Shown here: positions 33,681 through 45,819 of the stretch, in pieces
Numbering within the stretch: the stretch's first letter is position 1
How the letters are laid out: the number at the start of each line of letters is the position of its first letter
Source: Sarcomyxa edulis
Taxonomy: Eukaryota > Basidiomycota > Agaricomycetes > Agaricales > Mycenaceae
DNA length: 64,000 nt
Reading direction: 5' to 3'
NCBI GenBank assembly: GCA_009761415.1
Contig: QUOL01000002.1
Coordinates: 434,001-498,000 of the forward strand
Made by a program: the position numbers and the translations under genes
Notes under the pieces: generated by a model
The model's database searches: none
What the model saw: the letters and a program-made list of their open reading frames with translations, nothing else
What the model was told of the DNA's origin: nothing

Positions 33681-36600
33681 TCAGGCGATGCACGCTTGCA
33701 TGACGAGCAAGCTAGCATTTGCTCCAGTGGCGATAAGAGCAGCGCCGACATCGCCCAAGGTTTTAGAGACTGCAGAGCCGATATTCGAGCCCTTCTCTGT
33801 CATCAGTTTGGCTAGTTCCGCAGAATGACTTTCGATCACCATGCGTCTAGAACGACCAGTGACGACGACAAGGCTTCGACTAGAAAGGGGATGGGATATC
33901 TCCTCGTTGACCAGATCAACGACTGCATGCAAAGGCTGAGAAACGTCGCGAGTGCTGAAGCGTATGCGAGAGAGAGCGGAGGAGATCACGGGATCGCGAG
34001 ACGCAGAGGGTGTTGTAAATTGATCCCACAAAAGGGTATCTGCAGTATCGGACACGAGACGTGTCTGAGTGCTGTGATCGCCGTATACCGTGTCTGCGGC
34101 AGCCATGGTCTGACGGCGAAACATGGACATCAGAGCTAGGCACATGCAAATCATAGTTCAGAACTTACTTGTTGCGGATCATGAATAAGAGGGGCAAGGG
34201 TGTTAGTTGGGGTCAAGTCAGTAGAGGCTGTCCTCTGAATTTTGATGACAGTAGCAGTAACGGACGGATTCGCGCAAAGCTGCACTAAGAACGACAAAGC
34301 AAGGCGATCATCCGGACCGCCAAAGAACGGCAGGAAGAGATGCTGTGCAATCCCCGACCCAGACGTCGAACCACGGTCCACAAAGAGGGCCACATCTACA
34401 GGGGAATTGGCGTACACTTTTCGGATGAACTCCGAGTACACGACAGAGGTTGTTTGATCGCGTTGAGATGGTTTATTGAACACGCCATCGAATGGGTTCA
34501 GCGCTGCGCCACTACGTCCCCCTTGCCCTTGCCCACCCTCATCTTCTACAGAAGCTCCTCTGCACCATGGAATGATCACCATATCAGAGCCAGACTCGCG
34601 GATATGATTCGCGATGGCTGTAGGGAATTCATCATAGTTGACGACAGACAGTGCGGCAGAAACAAGTAGCCTATTGAGGTAACCAAATGTCCTGAATACC
34701 GAGACAACAGGATCGTTGTGAATGAGTGTATCTGCTTCTTGAGATTTGAGAACAGCAGATGTTCGATTGGTCAATTCGATGAGGCGTAGAGCGTCGATTG
34801 TGATAGGACGGCGAGTGATCGGTAAGGGATTGTTAGGAAGTCCGACAATTTCACCGGCTTCTGACGCTTTCTCGTCTGGGGTAGAAATTGAAGGAGGAGA
34901 GGCATTGGAGGACGGGAATTGTAAAAGTTGAGTCAAGGTCATCGCAGCGGGGAGCTGCTCGATCTTGTCTAAGACCATAGCAAACTTGGTCTTGAGCTGA
35001 TGACTCGGTCGTGCGGTAGTTCCTCCGCCAACTTCCCCATCCCCTTCACTGCGTTTTCCTTTGGACGCGCCCTCCAGAACTCGGACTCGAGGAGGGTAGA
35101 AGAGAAGTGTGAGAGGCGTGGTCATGACCGTCAGAATCAACGCATGGACGACAAACATTGAGAAGGTCTGGGTGTCGAGAATCTTGGCTTGAAGACCAAC
35201 GTTGAGGACGATCAGTTCTACGAGTCTATAAACGAACAATCAGAATGACTGATCATCAGGAGTGTATATTTTCCGAAAACTCGCCCTTTGCAACTCATAA
35301 GGGACCCAATAGCACCGGATTCACGCCAATTGAACCCGGTGGCCTTAGCTGCAGCAGCGCAAGAGATGAACTTGGAAAAGAACGCAACTGCACAAATCAA
35401 GAAAGTCCAACCCCAGCTTTTACCAGTGTTGAGCGATCCAAGATCGGTACGCAAGCCAGAAAGGATGAAGTACTAGAGGAGATATATGAGCCCTCGTCAA
35501 AGGAGTGAGAACGAATGTGCTTACTATGGGTAAGAGAAGTGTGACCACAAGATCCTCGAGTTTCTCAACAAGAGAGATCGCAAAACCGTTCTCGTGGGGG
35601 ATAATCAAACCGGCCAAGAAACCACCTAAAACGGAGATGTTGAACTTGGCTGAGAAACAAGGATGGAAATAGAATATTCACCAAAGATAGGATGTACACC
35701 GATTACATCAGTGAAAAAGGCCGAGAATAGGATAACGATCAGAGTCACAGTCATCATCAGCATTGTCGGGGATCCTTGTTCCAAACTTCCCGTTCGTCTA
35801 GCTAACCAAGCATAGGCCCATCTCCCAGGGTACATCAAAAGTATGACATATCCTACCGAACATAGGAGAACCCATAGCGCTGTGAGACCAGTGGAAGCAT
35901 TGACGAGAGCCACTGTCAAAGCTAAAAGAACCCATCCAACGACATCGTTGCCCACTCCGGCGGATAGTACGACAACACCGACGGTGGTTTCGAGAAGTTT
36001 GAGTTCTGTGAGGATACGACATAACACCGGGAATGCAGTAATTCCGATAGCAACGGCGACAAAGAGGAGGAAATACCCAAAATTGACGGTTTGGTCTGTA
36101 AAATTCTTGTAGACGCCTACGCCGAGGGCAGCACCTAGTCCAAGAGGAACTACAAGTCCTGCGACGGAGATAATGGAGGCGGATTTGATGTTGCGTTTGA
36201 CAACCCGGACATCAATTTCCAAGCCGACGAGAAAAAGAAAGAGGACAAGGCCGATGGTGCTGGTGAGGGTGAGCATGGGCATTGCTGCCTGCGGGAATAT
36301 AGCATCTGAAAACCCTGGAATTCTGCCCATAACAGAAGGACCAAGAAGGATTCCTCCAATAATCTCTGCGATAACACGGGGTTGACGAATCCGAGATAGA
36401 CCAAGAGATAGCAGTTCAATCATTGCGATAATGATGACTGGTAGATTTGCGTAAGTCAATCTTTACGAAGGAATGCACCCAAACGACGTACCAATCTGAA
36501 TAACCCAAAGTCTGAACGGGTCGGTAGCATTGTAATCTGCAGGATTATCGCCTGCAATCACTCCAGCCTGTTTGTCATTTACACGATAAGTCGATGTTGT

Positions 36601-36698
36601 TACTTCCAAAATGGATAATAAAGCACCTGTTCAGGAGCAGTAGCTCTTCCAACTAGTATCTTGGTCAAATCCACGACCTGTTGTGAAAATACACCCAT
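33681..36698 (-). CDS. KHA1-type K+/H+ antiporter (CPA2 family)
   Basis: A multi-exon membrane transporter of about 880 residues. The start MGVFSQQVVDLTKILVGRAT is in a small exon at 36698. The next exon reads AGVIAGDNPADYNATDPF. The long exon to about 35640 carries the hallmark CPA2 helices: EIIGGILLGPSVMGR, FLFLVGLEIDVRVVKR, ITAFPVLCRILTELKL and LSAGVGNDVVGWVLLAL. Additional exons supply LGGFLAGLIIPHENGFAISL and SGLRTDLGSLNTGKSWGW. The C-terminal half is soluble, with a universal-stress-like domain (IRESGSDMVIIPWCRG). Yeast Kha1 is an endomembrane potassium/proton exchanger, so a Golgi or vacuolar pH and K+ role is expected. The gene is intact by eye, including its C-terminus (NASLLVMQACIA). 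Confidence 0.9.
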
Positions 36699-37223
36699 GG
36701 TGAAAGGAGGATGGTGGGGGAACAACAAGAGAGTTTCAACCCTTGATAGCTGCTAAATATGTGGAGAGCAAAAAGGGGCTGACATCCGACGCTTAGCGCC
36801 CAGAAATTTATACACCATTCTGATCATGATGTTCCGCAGTGCCGGTACAGATATCATCTCAAGCTTCACCAGGAACGACGGAGATATGTACAAGTCGACC
36901 TATTGAAGCCAGGTAGTTGAAGTTCGAGAGAGTTTTTGGGGAAAGAGGTGACAGAAAGTTGCAACAGTTTCAGTCGGGCATTCCTGGATTCCGCCGCTGT
37001 AACGCTCGGAGCTAATAGCGCGCTGTAGTTCTGGGCTCAGCAAATGAATATACATTTGCATCGGTATAATACATGGTCAGTCTAGCAGTGCAAATATCTA
37101 CTCAACAGAGAAAAAGAGGCAAGAAATGAGCCTGGCATCAGGGACAGTAACTCGGGATTACAGTAAACCATGGTCTGGTCTTGAGAAACATTGCAGATAC
37201 GAAAAGGAGATGATGTTCCTGGA
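36699..37223. other. Intergenic region between KHA1 and BUD31
   Basis: Contains the KHA1 upstream region and the 3' flank of BUD31. Plus-strand frames starting at 37126 are antisense to BUD31 exons and are not genes. Confidence 0.5.
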
Positions 37224-37908
37224 TCATGAGTCGGAACTACACCCACGACAACCTATACAAGACAGAATGGAACAAGTTAGATACGCAACATCACAAATGG
37301 AGGAAACGTACCGCAATGGACACACTCAACGACTGTTCCAGCGCGCAACTGGGCTTTGGGCACTCGGCAAACACAGGTCGAACCTTGATAGTTCATATCC
37401 TAGGCAGAAAGTCTGGAGTGTCAGTGACAGATGAAGCTAAATGATGGACAAACGCACTCTGGTCTGAATGCACCGTAGACAACACAACTTCTCATAACCG
37501 GCTTTCTTCCACTTTGCAATCAAGCTGTGAATTGTTACAGTAAGATTCCCATATCAGAGAAAATAACAGAATATGACACGCACTTGGCATCTGCGTAACC
37601 CTCCTTCAGTAGCCAGTCATACAGCTCCTTCGTTATGGCCTCGCGCTTGTAATACAACTCGTAGATATACCGAGAACGGGTATGAGAGATGCGCATGATG
37701 GGCCACAGAGACTCTGTCTTGCGCTTTCCCTCATGAGATTCATTCTCGGCGTCTCTCATCTTCTTTGCATAGTCATCGAGGATCTATACACAGAAGATAG
37801 CATGAAATTAGTCAAATTTTGCGATGGAGTCAGGATTATACCAACCGATTCGATATCTTCATAGCCCTGGGGTGGCTTTTTCGTCCTTGTCGTCCGTATT
37901 CTAGGCAT
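37224..37908 (-). CDS. BUD31: BUD31 / G10 pre-mRNA splicing factor
   Basis: A conserved spliceosomal zinc protein of about 145 residues in several exons. The first exon is [20 protein letters not shown]. The next has [20 protein letters not shown] and [20 protein letters not shown], followed by [15 protein letters not shown]. The third reads [20 protein letters not shown]. Later exons give [20 protein letters not shown] and the C-terminus [14 protein letters not shown], with the zinc-binding cysteines intact. BUD31 associates with the NineTeen-related complex in activated spliceosomes. Its start is 261 bp from the divergent TB2/DP1 gene, so the two probably share a promoter region. Confidence 0.95.
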
Positions 37909-38169
37909 CTGACAATAGAGGTGTTGGACGGAGTCGAAGCAGCAGTCAAACACAGCCACAGCCCTTTGGCTCATTCAACCTCAAGGCGTCTTGTCGTGTG
38001 CCCATCGACAAATGGTTTTACCACACTTGCAGCACTAAAACACGCGTTTTGGCTCACATCAAGCATCCCTGTTACACGATTTTACCAGCTTAAATACCCA
38101 CAACTTGTACGAACAACTTGTGCCTTGCACGAAATTTCGTAAATCTCAAGCAAAATCGTCTCGTCGACG

Positions 38170-40441
38170 ATGCCTCTCGTCATCGCGGCTCTCCGTTTGG
38201 GGATGCTCTTCCTGAACATATATGAATCGTTCAAAACTCTCAAGGTGCCACCCCCTTCGGCTCGTGGTGGTGGACAGCCGAGCGCTCGTGCTCTTGCCCA
38301 AAGGAAGCGGAATATGAAAGGATGTATGTCTGTGTGGATAGTATGGGTGAGTCTCCGAGTACAATTGCGACTGGAAAGTCTATGAAATGTTGACATTGTG
38401 CAGTGTTGCTTTGCCACATATGAAAGACTGTTGGAGACCATAGTTTGCATGTTCATCCCATTCTACTGGGAGATCAAAGCACTGGTTCTTCTGTTTCTCA
38501 TACTGACCAGAGCTCGGGTATGTCGCTCTAAGTACACTCTTCGAAAATTGATCTCATCCGCGTCTATGTCCTCTAGGGTGCAGAACCTATATTTCTGCAT
38601 ATCATTCGTCCTCTCATTAAGCCCCACACCTCCACGCTAGACCCTTTGCTGGACTTGATATGCATGATAGGCGATATACTGTTCTTGTCTACCACCTTTC
38701 CTTTCCGTTATGCTTTCTCGTGGTGGCAACATACATTTGGTCATAGCGAGACCGTTCTTGACTCCGAAATTGATCAGTCTGCCAACGGAACTCCTCTCGA
38801 ACCTGGGACTAGCGACGTTTCGGATGCTGCGAGAGACCCGAATCCACAAGTGCTGGCAAACCCGCCTCTCCCATCACTGCGGAAACAACCTAACTCTTTA
38901 GGTGTGGCTGCTGCTGCACCAAGGCGTCCCGCAGAAACAAGGCATGCCTCAGCCACGGTCCGTAGTAGACGGCAAGCCTTAGAAGGTATAGATCCGCAAA
39001 CGGTGAGTGCTAGAATGCTTTTGACAAAGACCCCATCTTATACACTACACACATTATCTAGCAGACAAAGAGACAAGTCAGCGATCCATCCTCTCAATCG
39101 CAACCAACGCAGCCTATGCCTGAGTCACTCTATAAGATATGGCACCCCCCTCCATCAGCATACGAGGCCCACGAACAAGAATCCAGGAGCTCGCCTATCG
39201 ATCAGAGCACTCCTCCAAGAGCACCACTCCAAGACAACTCTGCAGTACAAGAAGAGATCAACGAATGGCGTAAATATCCTGCTTTCCCCTCAGCATACCC
39301 TGCCACACCTCTTGTTTGGACTTCCCAACTTCCTACCCATCGTCCAATCCCAACGAACATCGCAGCGTCTACTTCACGAAGAATCTCGGATAATATTCAA
39401 TTCTCGTCCATTCCGGAGAATGCCGTCGACAATGGCCTGGAACGACAGGATTTTCGACGGTCGCTCCTGCCGCCGCGTGAGCCTTTGAATCCCGGCTTTC
39501 TGCGGAGCTTGAGCGACGACGACGAAGACGAAGATCGTACATTCGGGATTCAAAATAATGGCAACGACGAGGAAATGAGTGTTGATGACGAAGAAAACGA
39601 AGCTGATGGGGAGAATGACATGGACGAAGACGACGACTTTGATGTCACGTTGAAGACACCTCTACTCCGGCGGGTTCTTCCAACGCGGTCATCGCATCTT
39701 ATTCCGTCCATCTCGATTTCTTCTTCCTCGAGTCATACAGGTTTGACGACTCTGGATAATGGATCATCGTCGTTACGTACTCGAACGGTTTCCGAATCGT
39801 CTGCCTCGATATCAATATCAGACTCTTCATCTGTGGCTGGAAGAAAGCGAGCCTTCTCACGCAGCAACGCAGCGACTGATACTAGGAGTAAAGTCAAGGC
39901 TTTTGGGGAACGCATGTCCAAGAACCCTCCAAGAGGTCGAACGATGTTAAGGCCACCGAAACCTCTATCAAAACACTCTCAGAGGAGCGTCAATCACCCA
40001 TCGAAAGGACTTAAACCCATCGAGTCAAGTACAGGCGAAGAAGATGATTTAGAAGATTCCGAAAGTCTCAGTGACGCTGGCGGAGACAGTAGCGACCGAG
40101 ATCCACCGGAGATGAAGAAACGCAAATTGGCAACCCCATCTATTGACGCTTCTGTGCAAGTAGCTCGAACGTCTAAATCTACAAAGTCAGGACCGACAAG
40201 AACGCAACAAGCGAAATCTCTAGAAATTCCTCCTCGTACGTCTTCTCGCCTTCGGGTGAGTGCTGCGCCGCTTAGAACTGGGGGGATTCCTACACGTCGA
40301 ATAGCAATTAGCGCCTCGGTCCCAGTAGCAGCAAGTTCTTCCGAGTCATCATCTCAGAACAATCCTCCTCGGAGCGCCGCCTCTGTCCCTGGTCCTCTTC
40401 GTCGTGCGAATCAAAGACCTGCTGCAGTGAAGAAGGAGTAA
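38170..40441 (+). CDS. TB2/DP1/HVA22 (REEP/Yop1-like) protein with long disordered tail
   Basis: An ER-shaping reticulon-like protein. The N-terminal part (about residues 1-130 after splicing) has hydrophobic hairpins and the family block MSVWIVW joined to CCFATYERLLETIVCMFIPF and YWEIKALVLLFLILTRARGA, then EPIFLHIIRPLIKPHTSTLD. Yop1/REEP proteins insert wedge-like into tubular ER. Unlike yeast Yop1 (about 180 residues), this one continues for several hundred residues of Ser/Pro-rich disordered tail. The tail contains a strongly acidic stretch (SDDDEDEDRTF, DDEENEADGENDMDEDDDFD) and many basic or Ser clusters, ending RPAAVKKE. Introns lie near 38346, 38518 and 39003. Long-tailed HVA22 proteins occur in other basidiomycetes. 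It is intact and divergent to BUD31. Confidence 0.85.
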
Positions 40442-40669
40442 AAACTGGGGTGCTCGTGACTTCAAGTTTGGCTTCTAGTCATGTATTTCGTCTATCTCTC
40501 TCCAAACTCGCCGTGCGTGCATACTCAGCATTTGCATGATTTTATTTCTCGCCCATAGGACATATTTTAAACATTTGTAACATCACCCAGAATCCACAAT
40601 CGATCTGTCATATATAACTTGTTTTGAAAAGTACAGCCCGTCAGGTCCAACATCGAATCCCTTCTTCTC

Positions 40670-40912
40670 TTACCCCCAAGCAGTTGAAGACGGAACGTGG
40701 ACTACTTTCATTCTTACAGCTTCAAACAAAAACAGCTTCCTGACATCACTTCCTTTGCCCAATGAACACGACTCGCCATACGTTATAGCCTCGACTTGGG
40801 GTCTCCGGCGGAAAACGACACTATCCTCCTTTCTCGATAACGGCATTTGTTCCTGTCGCCTGGTCTGCGCCTCTCTGCTATTCATACTATCGATTTGAGG
40901 TGCGTAGACCAT
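40670..40912 (-). CDS. Possible small hypothetical protein
   Basis: An 80-codon frame starting MVYAPQIDSMNSREAQTRRQ and ending HVPSSTAWG. It may be the last exon of a slightly longer minus-strand gene, since blocks just upstream (to about 41081, FIDRNAERNFPPIQESYVAS) are also open. I recognise no family and support is only an open frame in otherwise empty sequence. Confidence 0.3.
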   Translation of the reverse strand: MVYAPQIDSMNSREAQTRRQEQMPLSRKEDSVVFRRRPQVEAITYGESCSLGKGSDVRKLFLFEAVRMKVVHVPSSTAWG

Positions 40913-41515
40913 GAGCTTTTTCGTGCATTACACGTGTATTCCTGCTGGGAGGTGACGCAACATAAGATTCCTGTATTGGAGGGAAGTTCCTTTCAGCGTT
41001 TCTGTCGATGAAAAACAGACTCTTCTGTGAAATTGGAAGAGTATTTCTTCCTGCGACCGACACTGCCATTTCATTTCGCATTTTGCAACATTATCTGTTT
41101 GTCCTCATCCTTGAGAATCAACACTCGCCTAGATGTGAACTCTAAAAATTGCCGAATCCGGACACTCCCGACTCCCGCGCTCGACCGTCAAAGTCAATCG
41201 AGAGTTTTCTCACTCTGGTCGTGTCGTTGCTTCTCGACTAATCCTCCCCTTTGGGCTGCATCGTGTATCTGAAAGATACAGCTTTATCAGTATAAAGCTT
41301 TCAAATTCCGATATGCCTCGAGTCGTTTTGTGGGTCCGTATCATAAATACTTCCAAGAGCATTCCCCACCCTTTTGATGCTGGAATTATAGCTCATGACC
41401 GCGAGGCTATGTGTCGCCCGCCTTCATGCTATCTAGCGCTATAAAGTCATCAGCATGATTCGATTTCCCTCTCTTCTCCTGGTCCTCCCAAGGCCGGAAA
41501 AGCCATATCTCTGTA

Positions 41516-43088
41516 ATGAGCTCTAAAAAAGTCCCCGCTGATATGAAGTTTATGACAGATCAGGTGAGTGTCTCACAAACACCAGCGCGTCCTTTCATCG
41601 CTTTAGCGTTTTCCCTTTCATGATTAGCTTCCAATATGGGGTCAGCGATGGGTCAACCGTCATGGCAGAGTTACGCCTACTAGCGGAGGGGAAATGGGAC
41701 ACCTTAGTCCTGGTGGGACGTACACGCAGTCACCTGATGTCGACGCCACTTCACCCCAATACTTGCCTACTTCCTCAGGTAGTCCCGAATTGCATGCCTC
41801 GGGATCTCCGATCCTGTTCAGCCAATTTCCAGCAGTTCCTTCAACTCCAGTTGACTCAGCAGCCGTGCCAATATTGGCTACAGATGGTGACCACGAGGCG
41901 CTCAATAGGCCTCTTCGTGGTTCAAGCGCACCGCCCTCACCCAATGACGAAGCACTGCAACGACACGATGACGGTAGATCACTTTGGGATGATATTGCCG
42001 ACACTTCCAGTTACTATACTCCCCATTCCACTCCTTACGACCAATCATCTATGAACTGGGATGAGGCCTCTTATGTACCTCCAAACTTAGAGCTACCTCC
42101 CACGACACCATCCTTCTATTCCGATCCTAGCCTAGAATTAACTATCAGCAATGCTCAGTCTGATCGGTCAAATGTCTTCGCAGGAAGCAACTCCCCTCTA
42201 GATCTACAACCGAATCCAGCAACGTTTGATCGGCCCTTGGTACCAAATCCAATGACCGATCCGGAACCTATACTGTTCGGGCATGCCCACGGCACAGGAT
42301 CATCGTACACAGGAAACCTTCCGGAGATTGACGATCGTACGGACAGGACGAGTCAACGTCATTCGTCTAATTCGAGCGGTTATACTGCGCCTTCCCCACT
42401 CGGGCTGCCATATCGCACATTCTCCGATTTCGCTCAATCTCCTCTATCGATGACATCTCCCCTTCCTCTACAACACCACGATACATTTTCACGAGACGTC
42501 ACGCCGATCACTCATTATATGTCGCGGTACGAACCCGCCTTCGCCAGAAACAACCTTCCTCAGCAGAATTCCCCTAATGGGTATCCGGGTCTAACTACGT
42601 TGATATCTCAGACTCCCGTATTGACGACCCAGCCCATTTCCGCCCCTTCACGTCGAAGACAGACGACCCGAGGCCGTGCCGTCTCCGTTCCATTCTTCCG
42701 CTCAGAACCCTACCCCAGACCCCATCTCATCCGTCGTTCTGTTAGTTCGGGACGGCGGCCTCTACAAGAAGAGACCCCCTCTCCGAATGTGCCGTCTACG
42801 GAGGCAGATGTCTCTATCAACCATCCTGCTCTGACTGGTCCTTTGTTTTCGAGCTATGACACGACTCACTCGACCAGTACTAGTTCAGTGTCTACTAGAG
42901 TGTCTGGACCTCTGTCTCACCATCGACCCCGTTCGACGATATCTGCCCAGTCATCCTCTAATTCTCCACAATCTGTCTTCGGTACTAACCGTTCGAGCTC
43001 CTCGAATTCTCTGCCACCAACTCGCACTCCCTCGACCCCAAATACGGAGTACCACGGAATACTCCCCAATCGATCCAACGCTAATTGA
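41516..43088 (+). CDS. Hypothetical Ser/Pro-rich disordered protein
   Basis: A two-exon gene of about 500 residues. Exon 1 is short, MSSKKVPADMKFMTDQ, and splices through a GTGAGT...TTAG intron to LPIWGQRWVNRHGRVTPTSG. From there the frame is continuous to the stop at 43088. Composition is rich in Ser, Pro, Thr and Asn throughout, with repeated SP/TP motifs. Basic patches occur (SAPSRRRQTTRGRAVSVPFF and PRPHLIRRSVSSGRRP). I see no folded domain. A TATA-like sequence (CTATAAAG) lies about 75 bp upstream of the start. A regulatory or scaffold protein is possible, but no function can be assigned. Confidence 0.6.
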
Positions 43089-43546
43089 CGACATGCATCT
43101 TGTACAATTGTAATTGTATTGTTTGCATCACACCTCCGATTGTTCGTCTTCCTCTCCTTTCGACCTACTTCCCTTCTCTTTGGCCATTCCCTAAAATTGA
43201 GCACCTCCATTTAACATTCGTAATGTTCGCCTCGAACTCCCTAATTTCAGCCGTATCACTTGCAAACCATTTCTCCTACGTTACACTTTTCTTTGTCCGA
43301 CCAGTACTTACTGCAAGTTACTCTTTTATTCTTGTAAATATCGTGTATCTTTCAACGACCATTCTCGTGATTTTTCCACCGTTCACAAGGGTGAGAATCG
43401 CCCATGCAAGTATGAAGAGCAAGAGGAAGGAAACTTGTTCGGCAAATAGCCGACGTCTCAAACTCCGCTTGCTCCCGTCCACTCAACAGCAGGCAATTCG
43501 AAATCCTGAACGACACTCTATAGCTAACTAACAAAATATACCAGCC

Positions 43547-43975
43547 ATGCCCGTGCCATGGGAAGCCCTTGTACCCCTCGGTGAACAGTCTTTATACTCA
43601 ACATACATGCCCCAATACTTCTAACAACTTACGCGTGATATCCAGGTCTCATCTGTACGATGTTCACTATCACCGGTGGACTCTTGACGGCTACCAAGAA
43701 ATCTCAGAATCTTGGAAAGGTACGCAGGTAGTCCGTGGTGGTGGAATTTGAGCTAATTCAAACCGTGTCGTATAGCATCCGAGGTGGAACATCGATGATT
43801 GGGATGAGATGATGATGGAGAGGGATAGACGACTGACGGGACATCCCCGTGGGCAGAGGGTGCGTCAATTCGTTCTCTTTGGGCGTGTCTCTGTCTAATG
43901 ATTTTGTAGAGCGACCCGGTAGCTCCACCAGGATACGAGACGAGTAGCGTCTGGACTGGCCAGAAGGCGTGGTGA
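43547..43975 (+). CDS. Mitochondrial complex I subunit NDUFA1 (MWFE)
   Basis: A small four-exon gene. The exons join as MPVPWEALVPLG, LICTMFTITGGLLTATKKSQ NLGK, HPRWNIDDWDEMMMERDRRL TGHPRGQR, and SDPVAPPGYETSSVWTGQKA W. This is the fungal version of the single-span accessory subunit MWFE, here about 80 residues, with one N-terminal membrane helix and the conserved region ending in MMMERDRRLTG. It acts in the proton-pumping NADH dehydrogenase of the inner mitochondrial membrane. No reading frame track would show it as one piece because each exon is short. It is convergent with the lipoate ligase gene 130 bp away. Confidence 0.9.
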
Positions 43976-44107
43976 TACGATACCACTCTGTACAATAAAC
44001 ATCTGCATCGACCTTCGCGCTTCCTTCATTTATATGCAAATATACCTCTCCATTTTGGTGGAAACGGGCCCTTATGAGGTACTCAGTACGTGAAGGCATC
44101 TCTGGAT

Positions 44108-45582
44108 TCACCCGTCCATAACAGAGATCAACCAATTCCAAACATCTCTACTCCGCCCCTCCCAACTCAGATTATCCTCCACAAACCCGTATCTTTTACC
44201 TTGAAGATGTTCAGATACATCAGTCAAGTAGGATAGATAAGTGGACGGAGCATCATTGTTAGTCAAAGAGCATGAAACGATAATGCCATGCTCCGACTCG
44301 ATTTCGGCCGTCTAAATAACCATGATCAGACCATGTAAAGCGCGAGAAATGAAAGTTCCTCCTTACCACGTCTCCCCAATCGAAGATACGATTTAGAGTG
44401 TATGTGAATTTTGGTGTTTGCCCGTAAGCCCATTCCCAACTCTAATACAATTGAAGTTTTGAGTGGCTAATTCACCTTCCAAAGGACCGGAAATACGTAC
44501 GTGTAGTTCGTCCATGCCCTTGGATATGTACTCTACACTTTTCATGTCTTCTGTGTTATCAACAACCTCTATCTGTTTGTGCTGTTAGCAAGCTTGAGAT
44601 GACGACTAACAAAAATACACGAACGGGGTCATGGATATCGAATTCATCTCTGAATTCAGCAATCATAGCTTCGACGAAACCCTCATGTGTGACACTGGCA
44701 TTGAATTGCCGCAGGTTGCAGACGGGTGAGCGCACAGAGGGGACACCTCTGGTGATCATTTTGTCCTATCATCAAAGTATGAGGTGTGGAGGCGAAGCAT
44801 GAAGTGCAGTAGGACACGCACGTTGTCAGCGCCATGGAGAAGATCGCCCAATGTATTCAACTGAGTTGATATGAGCATCGTACCATGGTGGTATGCCCGA
44901 GTATTGACGATCTTGTAAGCCGAGCCCGACACGTATATAAGGAAAAGACGTAGACTCAACCACGAGTCACTCGGGGAAGACGGAGGAAAGGAAACTTATT
45001 TTATCGGTCCCAACGCAGATATCATTTCGGTCGTTGAGCTGAGCGTCAATTTCGAGCGAACGAACTGCCCTGAGAGCAATGTTACCAGTGGTCTGTCTGT
45101 TGAACGAAACTCGGGGAAGGTGGATGGAAAAATTGGTGTTTCCTAGGTCCTGCAAAGTATATGGATGGAATTCGTCAATGAGATGACCTGCGAATCACGT
45201 ACATGATAGACAGTTCCTCCACCACTCCTCCGTCGAACGAACGGTATTCCAATCTTCCGCAATGTAGGAATATTAATCTCCTTCCATGGATTCTGGTTTC
45301 GACCTAGAATAACACATGGGTCATCTCGATAGACGAAGAGCAAGGGCCCATCCGGTGCTTTATGTCTGAATAACCTTCGAGATATAGTTCAGAGTCGGCA
45401 CAAAAATACAGAACTTCGCGAAAAAGCGCGTACCAATCTTCGAAGGTCAGATTAAAATAGGGGTCTGTCGATTTGGATACATATATCGATTGATTGGGAG
45501 TCGGAGGTCTTTTTATGCAGAAAGAACGCGAGCCACGCGCTATCTGCGCGAGTACATGGTGGCGAAGAGACAAGAAGTTCAT
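44108..45582 (-). CDS. Lipoate-protein ligase A-like (mitochondrial)
   Basis: A multi-exon minus-strand gene of about 390 residues. The N-terminus MNFLSLRHHVLAQIARGSRS looks like a mitochondrial presequence. The ligase core follows: LLFVYRDDPCVILGRNQNPW, FVRRRSGGGTVYHDLGNTNF and NDICVGTDKISGSAYKI, the expected lipoyl-AMP-binding and lysine motifs. Later exons supply LRQFNASVTHEGFVEAMIAE and the C-terminus ending FGLVWNWLISVMDG-like (NWLISVMDG). Such enzymes (yeast Aim22, also called Lip3) attach or transfer lipoate to mitochondrial 2-oxoacid dehydrogenases. It has introns with 45-60-nt GT..AG spacing throughout. Its first exon overlaps, head-to-head, the small plus-strand gene starting near 45556. 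Confidence 0.88.
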
Positions 45583-45819
45583 GGCACGAACACCGAAAGT
45601 TCTAAATCAAATTTACCCCAACTTCGATCTCTTCAAGCACTCAAACAACGAGTACGCATCTTCCAGGCAAAAAAGTGTAAGTGTATTGTTGACTATTGCA
45701 ATAGATGATCATTTGCAACAGCCGGTATCAAGTTTGAGGGCATTTGGGAATATATACAGAAGCATCTACCAGTCCGCCAGCGGGTATTAATGCAAGTTCC
45801 ACCTGTGATAGCAAGCTAA
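45556..45819 (+). CDS. Possible small protein nested between lipoate ligase and NDUFA8
   Basis: A candidate two-exon gene of about 72 residues. Exon 1 starts MVAKRQEVHGTNTESSKSNL and ends VRIFQAKK. A 45-nt intron (45677-45721, GTAAGT..CAG) joins to SGIKFEGIWEYIQKHLPVRQ RVLMQVPPVIAS. The start overlaps the first exon of the minus-strand lipoate ligase by about 27 bp. Its stop codon overlaps the stop codon of minus-strand NDUFA8 by 2 bp. The Lys/Arg/Gln-rich helix content is compatible with a small mitochondrial or ribosomal-type protein, but I recognise no family. A longer 5' start is possible. If expression is absent it is a chance frame. Confidence 0.4.

Noticed and set aside
37126..37444. 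Plus-strand frames starting at 37126 and 37226
   Set aside because: They are antisense to the last exons of BUD31, which are certain from the conserved zinc-binding C-terminus.
43753..44141. Minus-strand 127-codon frame over NDUFA1
   Set aside because: The plus strand holds a spliced MWFE-type subunit with correct exon joins; the antisense frame has no family features.
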